Origin: Bradyrhizobium sp. BRP22
GTDB lineage: Bacteria; Pseudomonadota; Alphaproteobacteria; Rhizobiales; Xanthobacteraceae
Direction of reading: 5' to 3'
NCBI RefSeq assembly: GCF_020194175.1
Contig: NZ_JADYVX010000011.1
Location: 1-64,000 of the forward strand
DNA length: 64,000 nt
The notes under the pieces are model-generated. The model searched no databases and was not told the DNA's origin. It saw only the letters and a list, made by a program, of their open reading frames with translations. Shown in pieces: positions 38,850-46,662 of this stretch; positions within the stretch are counted from its first letter, which is position 1, and the number at the start of each line of letters is the position of its first letter. A program made the position numbers and the translations under genes.

Positions 38850-40190
38850 CTACTCCGCAGCCGCGTTCTGGCCGGGACCGCCGACGAAGCCCGCGGGATC
38901 GCCGAAACGCTCGATCATGACCGCCGCCAGATCCTTCGCCTTGCTGGTGACGCAGGCGCCAGAACGGACGGTGTAACGATCCTGATGCGCAACATGCGGC
39001 GGGACTTGGCCCTGCTGCAGCGCGCGGGCTGCCTCCATCACCAGCTTGCGGAAATGCATGATGCCGAGGTCGGTCGGCCCGAGATGCTCTCGGGTGCGAT
39101 CGGCGATCGGGCCCTGGCTGTCCTGCACCGCGGCGTCCTGCTCGGAGACGCCCTTGATGCCGGTGTAGCTCTTGGTCTTCTGCAGTTTGCGATCGATCAG
39201 GTAGTCGTTCCACTTGTTGCGCAGCGGCACATAGTTCTCATCGACCTCGGCGATCACGCCATTGCCGCGATCATAGGCGTCGCGCTCGGCCTGCGTGATC
39301 GGCCGCTCCGGATTCCAGGCATAGGTGTAGATCCAGCAATTGGTGTCAGTGACCGGCACGAAGCTCTGGCCGAAGATGTTTTCGCCCGGCATCGCGCTCG
39401 GCGCATAGGCGTGAAGCGGCATCAGGAACTGGGCGATGCGCCAATAGATGTTGTCGGTGCCGGTCAGGCGCCCGCCCGCGATCGTCAGTCCGGCATCATG
39501 CGGGTTGATCTTGATCACCGGCCGCGGGTCTTCGGCGATCCAGCGCATGTGCTCGGTCGCCACCCGCACCAGCGGATTGACGAAATGCTTCTTGATGTCG
39601 AGGATCTCGTTCTCCTCCTTCTCGAACGACAGATGCGCAAAGGTGAAATGCGCGGTGTCGATCGAACCTTCCAGCGCCTGCACCCAGTTGCAGTCCTGCC
39701 ATTTCTTGCTGACGTAACGATGCGACGGCGGCACCAGCGCCATTTCCAGCGCCGGCAATTCCGGCACGGAATCGGCCGGACCCATATAGGCCCAGATCAT
39801 GTCGCCCCATTCGCGCACCGGGTAGGACTTGATACGGATGTGATCCTTGGCGTTGAGATCGGGATAGGAGGTCGGCATGTCGACGCAGCGGCCGTCGGTG
39901 TCGAACTTCCAGCCATGATAGACGCAGCGGATGCCGCATTCCTCGTTGCGGCCGAGCCAGAGATTGGCGCCGCGATGCGGGCAGTATTGATCAATGACGC
40001 CGACGACGCCACGCGAGTCGCGGAAGGCAAGCAGCTCCTCGCCGAGCACGATGATCTTCTTGGGCTCGCTGTCAGGCTCCGGCAGCTCCTCCGAGAGCAG
40101 CACCGGAATCCAGAACCGGCGCAGCAGCTCGCCCATTCCGGTCCCTGCACCCGATTCGGTCAGGAACTTGTTGTCTTCCGCACGAAGCAT
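38850..40190 (-). CDS. Rieske non-heme iron aromatic oxygenase, large subunit
   Basis: Oxygenase component that hydroxylates or demethylates an aromatic substrate using electrons from a separate reductase. The 446-residue product has the Rieske 2Fe-2S ligands Cys70, His72, Cys89 and His92 (CPHRG and CVYHG) and the mononuclear-iron histidines His181 and His186 (DTAHFTFAH). The composition resembles phthalate 4,5-dioxygenase and VanA-type enzymes. The ATG at 40190 follows GGAGGAC. No reductase or ferredoxin gene is adjacent, so the electron donor must be encoded elsewhere. The promoter region has a perfect CRP-type site. Substrate unknown. Confidence 0.9.
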   Translation of the reverse strand: MLRAEDNKFLTESGAGTGMGELLRRFWIPVLLSEELPEPDSEPKKIIVLGEELLAFRDSRGVVGVIDQYCPHRGANLWLGRNEECGIRCVYHGWKFDTDGRCVDMPTSYPDLNAKDHIRIKSYPVREWGDMIWAYMGPADSVPELPALEMALVPPSHRYVSKKWQDCNWVQALEGSIDTAHFTFAHLSFEKEENEILDIKKHFVNPLVRVATEHMRWIAEDPRPVIKINPHDAGLTIAGGRLTGTDNIYWRIAQFLMPLHAYAPSAMPGENIFGQSFVPVTDTNCWIYTYAWNPERPITQAERDAYDRGNGVIAEVDENYVPLRNKWNDYLIDRKLQKTKSYTGIKGVSEQDAAVQDSQGPIADRTREHLGPTDLGIMHFRKLVMEAARALQQGQVPPHVAHQDRYTVRSGACVTSKAKDLAAVMIERFGDPAGFVGGPGQNAAAE

Positions 40191-40286
40191 AGGACGTCCT
40201 CCGAATTTGTTTTGGTTTTGCGGAAGCTTGGCGCAAGCGCATGCGCTGGTCAACGCGCGCTGCATCAACGTGTCACACATATCGAT

Positions 40287-40302
40287 TGTGATCTTTATCA
40301 CA
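40287..40302. promoter_or_regulatory. CRP/FNR-superfamily binding site (perfect TGTGA-N6-TCACA)
   Basis: TGTGATCTTTATCACA lies 97 bases upstream of the Rieske start and 69 bases upstream of the small coiled-coil gene. It matches the full consensus of CRP-class regulators, so either or both divergent genes may respond to a cAMP-like or carbon/oxygen signal. The protein that binds it is not identified. Confidence 0.65.
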
Positions 40303-40370
40303 TGCAATTCCAGGTAAAAATGGTACCGACGATCGCACCGCCCATGCACCTTTCAGGAAAGGATAGTCAC

Positions 40371-40646
40371 ATGGCGACGTCGGAAGCAGAGGTCCAAACC
40401 GCCGTTCGTGGCGGATGCGCTCTGTTCAAGCGGATGATCGCAAATCTGGAAATCAGGATCCGCGACGAGCGGCGAAGGCTCGCCGTCCTCGAAGCCAGTC
40501 TGAAGAAGGCGGAGACTCAACCGACGCCAGATCCGGCGCTCATCGAGCAGCTCAAGCAGGCGATCGCATCATTGCAGAGCCAGATCGATGAGGATGAGAC
40601 AAGCCTTGCCGACATCCGCATCGACTTCGAGATGTTCTGCACGTGA
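40371..40646 (+). CDS. Small coiled-coil protein
   Basis: A 91-residue, charged, helical protein: MATSEAEVQTAVRGGCALFK, then RMIANLEIRIRDERRRLAVL and LKKAETQPTPDPALIEQLKQ, with an ending IDFEMFCT. Two helices separated by a PTPDP turn suggest an antiparallel coiled coil, with one Cys near the N-terminus and one at the C-terminus. AGGAAAGGAT precedes the ATG at a good distance. It is divergent from the Rieske oxygenase with a CRP-type site between them. No known family recognised. Confidence 0.7.
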   Translation: MATSEAEVQTAVRGGCALFKRMIANLEIRIRDERRRLAVLEASLKKAETQPTPDPALIEQLKQAIASLQSQIDEDETSLADIRIDFEMFCT

Positions 40647-40670
40647 CAGACTGCGGGCACTGTCCCGCGC

Positions 40671-40763
40671 TAACCACAGGATTGCGTTTTGCGACGACTC
40701 GGCGTGACAGCCGGCCTAACCATAAAATCCTGTGGCTATGGGTCCCCGCTATCGCGGGGACGA
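40671..40763. repeat. Dispersed palindromic repeat, family E copy 3
   Basis: AACCACAGGATT and AATCCTGTGGCTA are inverted, followed by GGGTCCCCGCTATCGCGGGG and ACGAC as in the right ends of E1 and E2. The left end is degraded. Located between the small coiled-coil gene and ispG. Confidence 0.6.
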
Positions 40764-40787
40764 CAGCGGTTCGTTCGGCGGAGTAAT

Positions 40788-42071
40788 TTACTCCGCTGCG
40801 GTCACGGTGCTCGGCACGCCGCTACCCTGGCCGTAACGCTGGTCGATGTAGTCGATCACCAGCGCCTTGAAGTCGGTGGCGATGGTGGGGCCGCGCAGGG
40901 TGCGGAACTTCTTGCCGTCGACGAAGACAGGCGCGGCTGGCGCTTCGCCGGTGCCGGGCAGCGAGATGCCGATATTGGCATGCTTGGATTCACCGGGGCC
41001 GTTGACGATGCAGCCCATGACCGCGACGTTGAGCTGCTCGACGCCCGGATACTTCGTCTTCCAGCTCGGCATCTCGTCGCGAATGAAATCCTGGATCGAG
41101 CGCGCCAATTCCTGGAACGTGGTCGAGGTGGTGCGGCCGCAACCCGGGCAGGCCGCGACCAGCGGCACGAAGGTGCGGAAACCCATGGTCTGCAGCAGTT
41201 CCTGCGCGACCTGGACTTCCAGCGTGCGGTCGCCGCCCGGCTCCGGCGTCAGCGAGATGCGGATGGTGTCGCCGATGCCGCCCTGCAGCAGAATGCCGAG
41301 CGCGGCGGAGGAGGCAACGATGCCCTTCGATCCCATGCCGGCCTCGGTGAGGCCGAGATGGATCGCATAATCCGAGCGGCGCGCCAGCTCCTGGTAGACC
41401 GCGATCAGGTCCTGCACGGCCGAGACCTTGGCCGACAGGATGATGCGGTTCTTGGGCATGCCGAGCTCGATGGCGCGGGCGGCCGAGAGCAGCGCCGACT
41501 GCACCATGGCTTCGCGCGTGACCGCGCGGGCATCGCGCGGATTCGGCGAGGCCGTGTTCTCGTCCATCAGCTTGGTCAGGAGTTCCTGGTCGAGCGAGCC
41601 CCAGTTCGCGCCGATGCGCACCGGCTTGTTGTTCTTGTTGGCGATCTCGATGATGTCGGCGAACTGCGAATCGCGCTTGTTCTTGAAGCCGACATTGCCG
41701 GGGTTGATGCGATATTTGTCGAGCGCCTCGGCGCAGGCCGGATATTCGGCGAGCAGCTTGTGGCCGATATAGTGGAAGTCACCGATCAGGGGCGTGTTGA
41801 TGCCGCGCTTGCGCAAACCGTCGCGAATATGGGGGACGGCGGCGGCGGCTTCCTCGCGGTCCACCGTGATGCGGACCATTTCGGAGCCGGCGCGTGAAAG
41901 GGCTGCGACCTGTGCAATCGTGCCATCGACGTCGGCAGTATCGGTGTTGGTCATCGACTGCACGACGATCGGGGCGCCCCCGCCGACCGCGACCTGGCCG
42001 ACCATGACCTGGGTTGTCTGATGCCGGGGCTGCGGGCCGGCGACATCGCTCAATAGTTCGGGCTTGTTCAT
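40788..42071 (-). CDS. ispG: 4-hydroxy-3-methylbut-2-enyl diphosphate synthase
   Basis: Iron-sulfur enzyme of the MEP pathway that converts methylerythritol cyclodiphosphate to HMBPP. The 427-residue product contains [20 protein letters not shown], then [20 protein letters not shown] and [14 protein letters not shown]. The 4Fe-4S ligand motifs CPGCGRTT and CIVNGPGE lie in the C-terminal part. I chose the ATG at 42071 (MNKPELL), which is the usual start. The in-frame start ten codons upstream is less likely. Functionally linked with ispA, which uses the pathway's products. Confidence 0.97.
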   Translation of the reverse strand: MNKPELLSDVAGPQPRHQTTQVMVGQVAVGGGAPIVVQSMTNTDTADVDGTIAQVAALSRAGSEMVRITVDREEAAAAVPHIRDGLRKRGINTPLIGDFHYIGHKLLAEYPACAEALDKYRINPGNVGFKNKRDSQFADIIEIANKNNKPVRIGANWGSLDQELLTKLMDENTASPNPRDARAVTREAMVQSALLSAARAIELGMPKNRIILSAKVSAVQDLIAVYQELARRSDYAIHLGLTEAGMGSKGIVASSAALGILLQGGIGDTIRISLTPEPGGDRTLEVQVAQELLQTMGFRTFVPLVAACPGCGRTTSTTFQELARSIQDFIRDEMPSWKTKYPGVEQLNVAVMGCIVNGPGESKHANIGISLPGTGEAPAAPVFVDGKKFRTLRGPTIATDFKALVIDYIDQRYGQGSGVPSTVTAAE

Positions 42072-42339
42072 GGCATCTCGAATATCAGGTTTTGGTGACA
42101 TTCACCAAGGGGGCACAAAAGCGGACTTCCGCTTTATTGGATCACATATTTTCTAACGGAGATTCAACGGGTTGCGCCTGAAACGGGACCGAGTGCGAGA
42201 CCGGCGGCCGTTCGACCGGCTGAGCGGTATATCGTCCGAAATTCGAGGGATTTAAAGGGTCTGCCGACATCGGAGGGCGGCTTTTCATCCCGCGCCGCGC
42301 GCCATAGCTTGAGGCGAACACACCATGCGGGAGGCGCAG

Positions 42340-43215
42340 ATGGCGACACGGAATGGGCTCATCACCACAGCGGAACTTGCCGATAGCCTGCACCAGCCCG
42401 ATCTTCGCCTGTTCGACTGCACAACCTATCTGGAGCCCGCACCTGAGGGCAGCAGCACTCCCTATATCGTCGTGCCGGGGAAACAGACATTCGAGGCCGG
42501 CCATATTCCGGGCGCTGACTTTCTCGACCTGCAGGGCGAATTCTCCGACTCCGGCACGGAACTGCGCTTCATGATGCCGCGAGTGGCGCAGCTCGAAACC
42601 GCCTTCGGCCGCCACGGGATCGGCCCCGATAGCCGGGTGGTGCTGTATTCGATCGGCACCCCGATGTGGGCGACGCGCTTCTGGTGGATGCTGAGATCCC
42701 TGGGCTTCGATGGCGCCTCGGTACTCGACGGCGGCTTGGACAAATGGAAGGCGGAAGGCCGTCCCCTGGAGACCGGCCCCGCCAAGGGCTATCCGCGCGC
42801 GACGTTCGCCGCGAAACCGCGCACGGGATTCTTCGTCGGCAAGGACGATGTGCTCGCCGCGAGCGAGGATGAGTGCACCGTCACGGTCAATGCACTGGGT
42901 CCGCAATTCCACCTGGGGCTGGAGCCCAGCCGCTATGGCCGGCCGGGACGCATTCCCGGCAGCGTCAATGTGCCGGCGGCGACATTGCTCGATCCGGCAA
43001 CGAAGACGTTCGTTGCACCGGCGAAAGCGGAACCAATATTTGCGAGCCAGGGCATCAGCAAAGACAAGCGCGTGATCGCCTATTGCGGCGGCGGCATTTC
43101 CGCCACCGTCGACCTGTTCCAGCTGCATCAGCTCGGTTACGACAACCTCACCCTCTATGATGCATCGATGGGCGAATGGGCGAAGGACGAGACGCTGCCG
43201 ATCGAGCGGGGGTAG
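42340..43215 (+). CDS. Two-domain sulfurtransferase (rhodanese family)
   Basis: Transfers sulfane sulfur between thiosulfate or mercaptopyruvate and cellular acceptors. The 291-residue protein has tandem rhodanese domains. The N-terminal one (FEAGHIPGADFLDLQGEFSD) has no catalytic Cys in the active loop. The C-terminal one has Cys249 in AYCGGGISAT. CGGGIS is a variant of the CGSGVT loop of mercaptopyruvate enzymes, so substrate preference is open. An ATG at 42325 adds five residues, but GGGAGG lies between the two, which favours the second. Stands alone. Confidence 0.9.
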   Translation: MATRNGLITTAELADSLHQPDLRLFDCTTYLEPAPEGSSTPYIVVPGKQTFEAGHIPGADFLDLQGEFSDSGTELRFMMPRVAQLETAFGRHGIGPDSRVVLYSIGTPMWATRFWWMLRSLGFDGASVLDGGLDKWKAEGRPLETGPAKGYPRATFAAKPRTGFFVGKDDVLAASEDECTVTVNALGPQFHLGLEPSRYGRPGRIPGSVNVPAATLLDPATKTFVAPAKAEPIFASQGISKDKRVIAYCGGGISATVDLFQLHQLGYDNLTLYDASMGEWAKDETLPIERG

Positions 43216-43232
43216 GCGCGGGTTCTCTCCCC

Positions 43233-43338
43233 GTCATTCCGGGGCGATGCGAAGCATCGAGCCCGGAATCCATTTATCGACTCGCGCATGCGGCCCGATG
43301 GATTCCGGGCTCGCGACTTCGTCGCGCCCCGGAATGAC
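43233..43338. repeat. Dispersed palindromic repeat, family A copy 2
   Basis: Nearly identical to the unit at 437-541, differing mainly in the central 15 or so bases. Located between the convergent sulfurtransferase and EamA genes, where a hairpin could act as a bidirectional terminator. Confidence 0.88.
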
Positions 43339-43346
43339 AGTTGGGT

Positions 43347-44291
43347 TCACGCCGGCACGTTGGGATCCGGCGTCACTTTCGGATCTGGCTTGTTGACGAG
43401 ATAGAGGCCGACGATCACCAGCAGCGCGGCGACGCCGAACACCGGCGTCAGTGTATCGTGCATGATGACATAGGCAGCGACGACGCCGAACAGCGGCGTG
43501 ATGAAGGTGAAGGCCGACAGCTTGCTCGCGGAATACATCTTCACCATCGCAAACCAGATCACGAAGGTGCAGCCCACCACCCAGATCGCCTGATACGCCA
43601 TCAAGGCGAGCGAAAGCGGACCGGGAAAATGGCTGATGGTCTCGCCTGCAAGCCACGAGGCGATACCGAGGATTGGAATCGAAAGCGCGACCTGATAGCC
43701 GAGCGCCTTTTCCGGCGCAGCCTTGCGCAGCGCCGTTCCCTTGGCGACCAGGGTGGTGGCCGCCCATAATGCGCCGCCGCCGACCACCATCAGATCGCCC
43801 AGCAACACTTTCGCATCGACATCCGGCTGCGGCACGCCGATCGCGAGCGCAACGCCGGCAAAGCTCAAGGCAAGCCCGCTCCACTGCAAAGCGGAGAGCC
43901 GCTCGCCGAGAAACTGATGTGAGCCGAGAGCTACGAAGAACGGCGCCGTATAGAGGAATACCGCCGCGCGGGAGGCGGAGGTGAACACCAATCCGCTGAA
44001 GATCAGCACGAACTCGATGCCGAACATCAGGCCCGCGACCAGACCGGCCAGAAGCGTGCCATCACGTTCGAAGAATTTCACGCCGCGCAGCCAGCCGACG
44101 ATCAGCATCACCGGCAACGCGCCGGCGGAGCGGAACATCGCCTGCAGCATCGGCGGAATGTCCGGCAGCGCGAGCTTGACCGCGATCTGGTTGAATCCCC
44201 AGCTCACGCACAGCATCAGCATGATCGCGACCGCGCCCGGGGTGAGCGCGCGCCCGGTTGCGGCGGCACTGGAGATGGTTTGCGTTGACAT
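43347..44291 (-). CDS. EamA/DMT family inner-membrane transporter (copy 3)
   Basis: A 314-residue protein with about ten transmembrane segments in two EamA repeats, containing ALTPGAVAIMLMLCVSWGFN, QIAVKLALPDIPPMLQAMFR and FLGERLSALQWSGLALSFAG. The family exports amino acids, nucleosides or other metabolites. It lies 73 bases downstream of zur on the same strand, so a role in metal-linked export is possible but not supported by sequence. Substrate unknown. Confidence 0.85.
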   Translation of the reverse strand: MSTQTISSAAATGRALTPGAVAIMLMLCVSWGFNQIAVKLALPDIPPMLQAMFRSAGALPVMLIVGWLRGVKFFERDGTLLAGLVAGLMFGIEFVLIFSGLVFTSASRAAVFLYTAPFFVALGSHQFLGERLSALQWSGLALSFAGVALAIGVPQPDVDAKVLLGDLMVVGGGALWAATTLVAKGTALRKAAPEKALGYQVALSIPILGIASWLAGETISHFPGPLSLALMAYQAIWVVGCTFVIWFAMVKMYSASKLSAFTFITPLFGVVAAYVIMHDTLTPVFGVAALLVIVGLYLVNKPDPKVTPDPNVPA

Positions 44292-44364
44292 GTTTCCTCG
44301 GTTTCCGGCTTGGCGCCGTGTTATCGTTGAATTCCGGAACAGGGGGCTTCCGGCTCTAATTCAA

Positions 44365-44877
44365 TCAGAGAATTGCCCGGGCCTCTTTCTGGCAATGCGC
44401 GCAAGTGCCGGCGATCTCGACCACCGACAGCTTCGGCGCAAAACCCGCCGCGCGCGCCGCGGCCTTCAGGCTTTGTGCCACGGGCGCCGCCGGGATTTCG
44501 CCGACAGCGCCGCAGCGATCGCAGATCAGGAAGGCCACCATCGAGGTCTCGTCGTGATCATGGGCGCAGGCCAGAAACGCGTTCCGGCTTTCGATACGGT
44601 GGACGAGGCCGTTTTCCATCAGGAAATCGAGCGCGCGGTAGACGGTGATCGGCGCCGGCCGCGGCATCGACTTGGCGAGCTCGTCGATCACCTCATAGGC
44701 GCCGAGCGGACGGTGGCTGGACAATAGCGCCTCGAGCACCTGACGGCGGATCGGCGTGAACTTTTGCGACCGCCGCGCGCAGACCTCCTCGGCATGCGCG
44801 ATCCCTTCCGCAGTGCAGCGGCCGTGATCATGGTCGGGAGCGGGAAATGTGGGTTTTGCCAACGTCATCTGTCTCAT
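44365..44877 (-). CDS. zur: Fur-family zinc regulator Zur
   Basis: Zinc-sensing repressor of zinc uptake genes. The 170-residue product has a winged helix-turn-helix with FTPIRRQVLEALLSSHRPLG and APITVYRALDFLMENGLVHR. The structural zinc cysteines are Cys119-Cys122 (CDRC) and Cys159-Cys162 (CAHC). The His-rich stretch HDHDET near residues 106-111 and RIESRNAFLACAH are typical of Zur rather than Fur. An ATG three codons downstream is an alternative start. No zinc-uptake genes are adjacent. Confidence 0.88.
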   Translation of the reverse strand: MRQMTLAKPTFPAPDHDHGRCTAEGIAHAEEVCARRSQKFTPIRRQVLEALLSSHRPLGAYEVIDELAKSMPRPAPITVYRALDFLMENGLVHRIESRNAFLACAHDHDETSMVAFLICDRCGAVGEIPAAPVAQSLKAAARAAGFAPKLSVVEIAGTCAHCQKEARAIL

Positions 44878-44978
44878 TTTAGCAGCCCGATCGGCGATCC
44901 CAAAGCCCTGGGGTCCGTGGCTTCCCAGCCATGTTCTGGAAGCGGAGCTGCCTTCCGTTAACCGGGCATGCGGAAATC

Positions 44979-44992
44979 ATAAGCTAGCTTAT
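44979..44992. promoter_or_regulatory. Candidate MarR operator (14-bp perfect palindrome)
   Basis: ATAAGCTAGCTTAT overlaps the likely promoter of the marR-emrAB operon, next to TTATTATAGT, which resembles a -10 element. A second half-site AAGCTTAT follows at 45001-45008 and overlaps the marR start. This is the usual arrangement for MarR autorepression released by a small ligand. Confidence 0.6.
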
Positions 44993-45006
44993 TATAGTCC
45001 AAGCTT

Positions 45007-45501
45007 ATGGAGAGTGGGATGATGTCCGGTTCAGTCGACGCGAACTTCATGTTCACGCTCGGTGAGTTGTTTCGGTTGATCCGCGTCTACGCGGACAAGG
45101 AGGCTGCGCGCTACGGAATTACCCGTGCGCAATGGGCGGTGCTGGCCAAGGTCGAGCGCAACGAGGGCATGAAGCAGACGGAGCTTGCCGAGCAGATGGA
45201 GGTGCAGCCGATCACGCTGACGCGGCTGATCGACAAGCTCTGCGACAATGGCTGGATCGAACGCCGCGGCGACGAAAACGACCGCAGAGTCAACCGACTC
45301 TATCTGCGCAAGGCGGCGCGCCCGCTGCTCGCCAAGCTCGCCGGCCTTCGCTCCGAACTCACCGCGACAGCGCTGGAAGGCATCAATCCCGCCGATGCCC
45401 ACCGCCTGCTCGCCCAACTCGAATCGATCAAGGAAAACGTCCGCAATGCTATCCAAACCCCAGCCGGCGAAACTCCCAGAAAAGAGCAGCGCTATGGCTG
45501 A
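45007..45501 (+). CDS. MarR family transcriptional regulator
   Basis: A 164-residue winged helix-turn-helix regulator: ITRAQWAVLAKVERNEGMKQ, then TELAEQMEVQPITLTRLIDK and LCDNGWIERRGDENDRRVNR, where the wing carries DENDRR. It probably represses the efflux genes that follow and is released by a phenolic or drug-like ligand. In-frame ATGs at 45019 and 45022 sit better behind GAGAGTGGG than the first ATG. It overlaps emrA by eight bases, which shows one operon. Confidence 0.92.
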   Translation: MESGMMSGSVDANFMFTLGELFRLIRVYADKEAARYGITRAQWAVLAKVERNEGMKQTELAEQMEVQPITLTRLIDKLCDNGWIERRGDENDRRVNRLYLRKAARPLLAKLAGLRSELTATALEGINPADAHRLLAQLESIKENVRNAIQTPAGETPRKEQRYG

Positions 45502-46654
45502 CCCCGTGCTGAAACTCGCGCCCGAACAGCGGGACAATCCGGCCTCGCCGTCGCCGAAGACCGATCAGCCGCGCGGACTGGTGGCGGGCTTGCGGCGCTA
45601 TCGCCGATTCCTGCTCCTGGTCGTGGTGCCGCTGGTGGCGCTGGTCGGCGGCGTCGCGTTCTATCTCAATGGTGGCCGCTACGTGTCGACCGATGACGCC
45701 TATGTCGGCGCGCAGAAGGTGCTGATCACGCCCGATATCTCCGGCAAGATCGAGAAGGTCGTGGTCAAGGAAGGCCAGCAGGTCAAGCAGGGCGACGTGC
45801 TGTTCGAGATCGACCCGGTGCCGTTCCGCCTTGCAGTGGACCAGGCCAAAGGCGCGCTCGACCAGGCACGCACCAACTACGATAACCTCGTCGCCAACAT
45901 CAAAATCTACGGTCAGATGCTCGACCTCGCGCAGCGCGGCGTCGACCTGAAGCAGCGCGACGTCGATCGCAAGCAGACGCTGGTCAAGAGCAATTTCGGC
46001 TCGCAGCTCGACCTCGACAACGCCGCGACGTCGCTGGTCACCGCGAGCGCGCAGGCCGAGCTGATCAGGCAGCAGATCTCGAGCGCCCGGGCGCAACTGC
46101 TCGGCAATCCCGACCTACCGCTCGAGCAATTCCCGCCTTACGCGCAGGCCAAGGCCAAGCTCGATGAAGCCCAGCGCAATCTCGACCACACCGTGCTGCG
46201 CGCGCCGATGGCGGGCACCGCCACGCAGGTCGAGCAGATCCAGCTCGGCCGCTTCGTCGCCGCCGGCTCGCCGGTGTTCTCCATCATCGACGTGGCGAAC
46301 CCCTGGGTCGACGCCAATCCGAAGGAATCCGATTTCACCTATGTCGCGGTCGGCCAGCCGGTCGAGCTCGAGGTCGACGCCTTCCCCAACCATGTGTTCA
46401 AGGGCACGGTGGGCTCGCTTTCGCCCGGCACCGGCGCGCAGTTTGCGATCCTGCCGCCGCAGAACGCGACCGGCAATTTCGTCAAGGTCGTGCAGCGCGT
46501 GCCGGTCCGGATCTATTTCGACAACAACGACAAGATGGTGCGCAAGCTGAAGGCGGGCATGAGCGTCTACGCGACCATCGACACCAACCATCGCCGCACG
46601 CTGGCCGGCCTGCTCGGCCTGTCCTCCGCCGCGGCAACCCACGAACAGGACTGA
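45494..46654 (+). CDS. emrA: HlyD/EmrA-type membrane fusion protein
   Basis: Periplasmic adaptor linking the inner-membrane exporter to an outer-membrane channel. The 386-residue product has one N-terminal transmembrane anchor (about 39-58), then the barrel-sandwich strand GQQVKQGDVLFEIDPVPF. A coiled-coil hairpin spans about 115-230, and the second lipoyl half LRAPMAGTATQVEQIQLGRF follows. The ATG at 45494 lies inside the end of marR and gives a normal EmrA N-terminus. Directly followed by the exporter gene, nine bases apart. Confidence 0.93.
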   Translation: MADPVLKLAPEQRDNPASPSPKTDQPRGLVAGLRRYRRFLLLVVVPLVALVGGVAFYLNGGRYVSTDDAYVGAQKVLITPDISGKIEKVVVKEGQQVKQGDVLFEIDPVPFRLAVDQAKGALDQARTNYDNLVANIKIYGQMLDLAQRGVDLKQRDVDRKQTLVKSNFGSQLDLDNAATSLVTASAQAELIRQQISSARAQLLGNPDLPLEQFPPYAQAKAKLDEAQRNLDHTVLRAPMAGTATQVEQIQLGRFVAAGSPVFSIIDVANPWVDANPKESDFTYVAVGQPVELEVDAFPNHVFKGTVGSLSPGTGAQFAILPPQNATGNFVKVVQRVPVRIYFDNNDKMVRKLKAGMSVYATIDTNHRRTLAGLLGLSSAAATHEQD

Positions 46655-46662
46655 CCTGAGCG

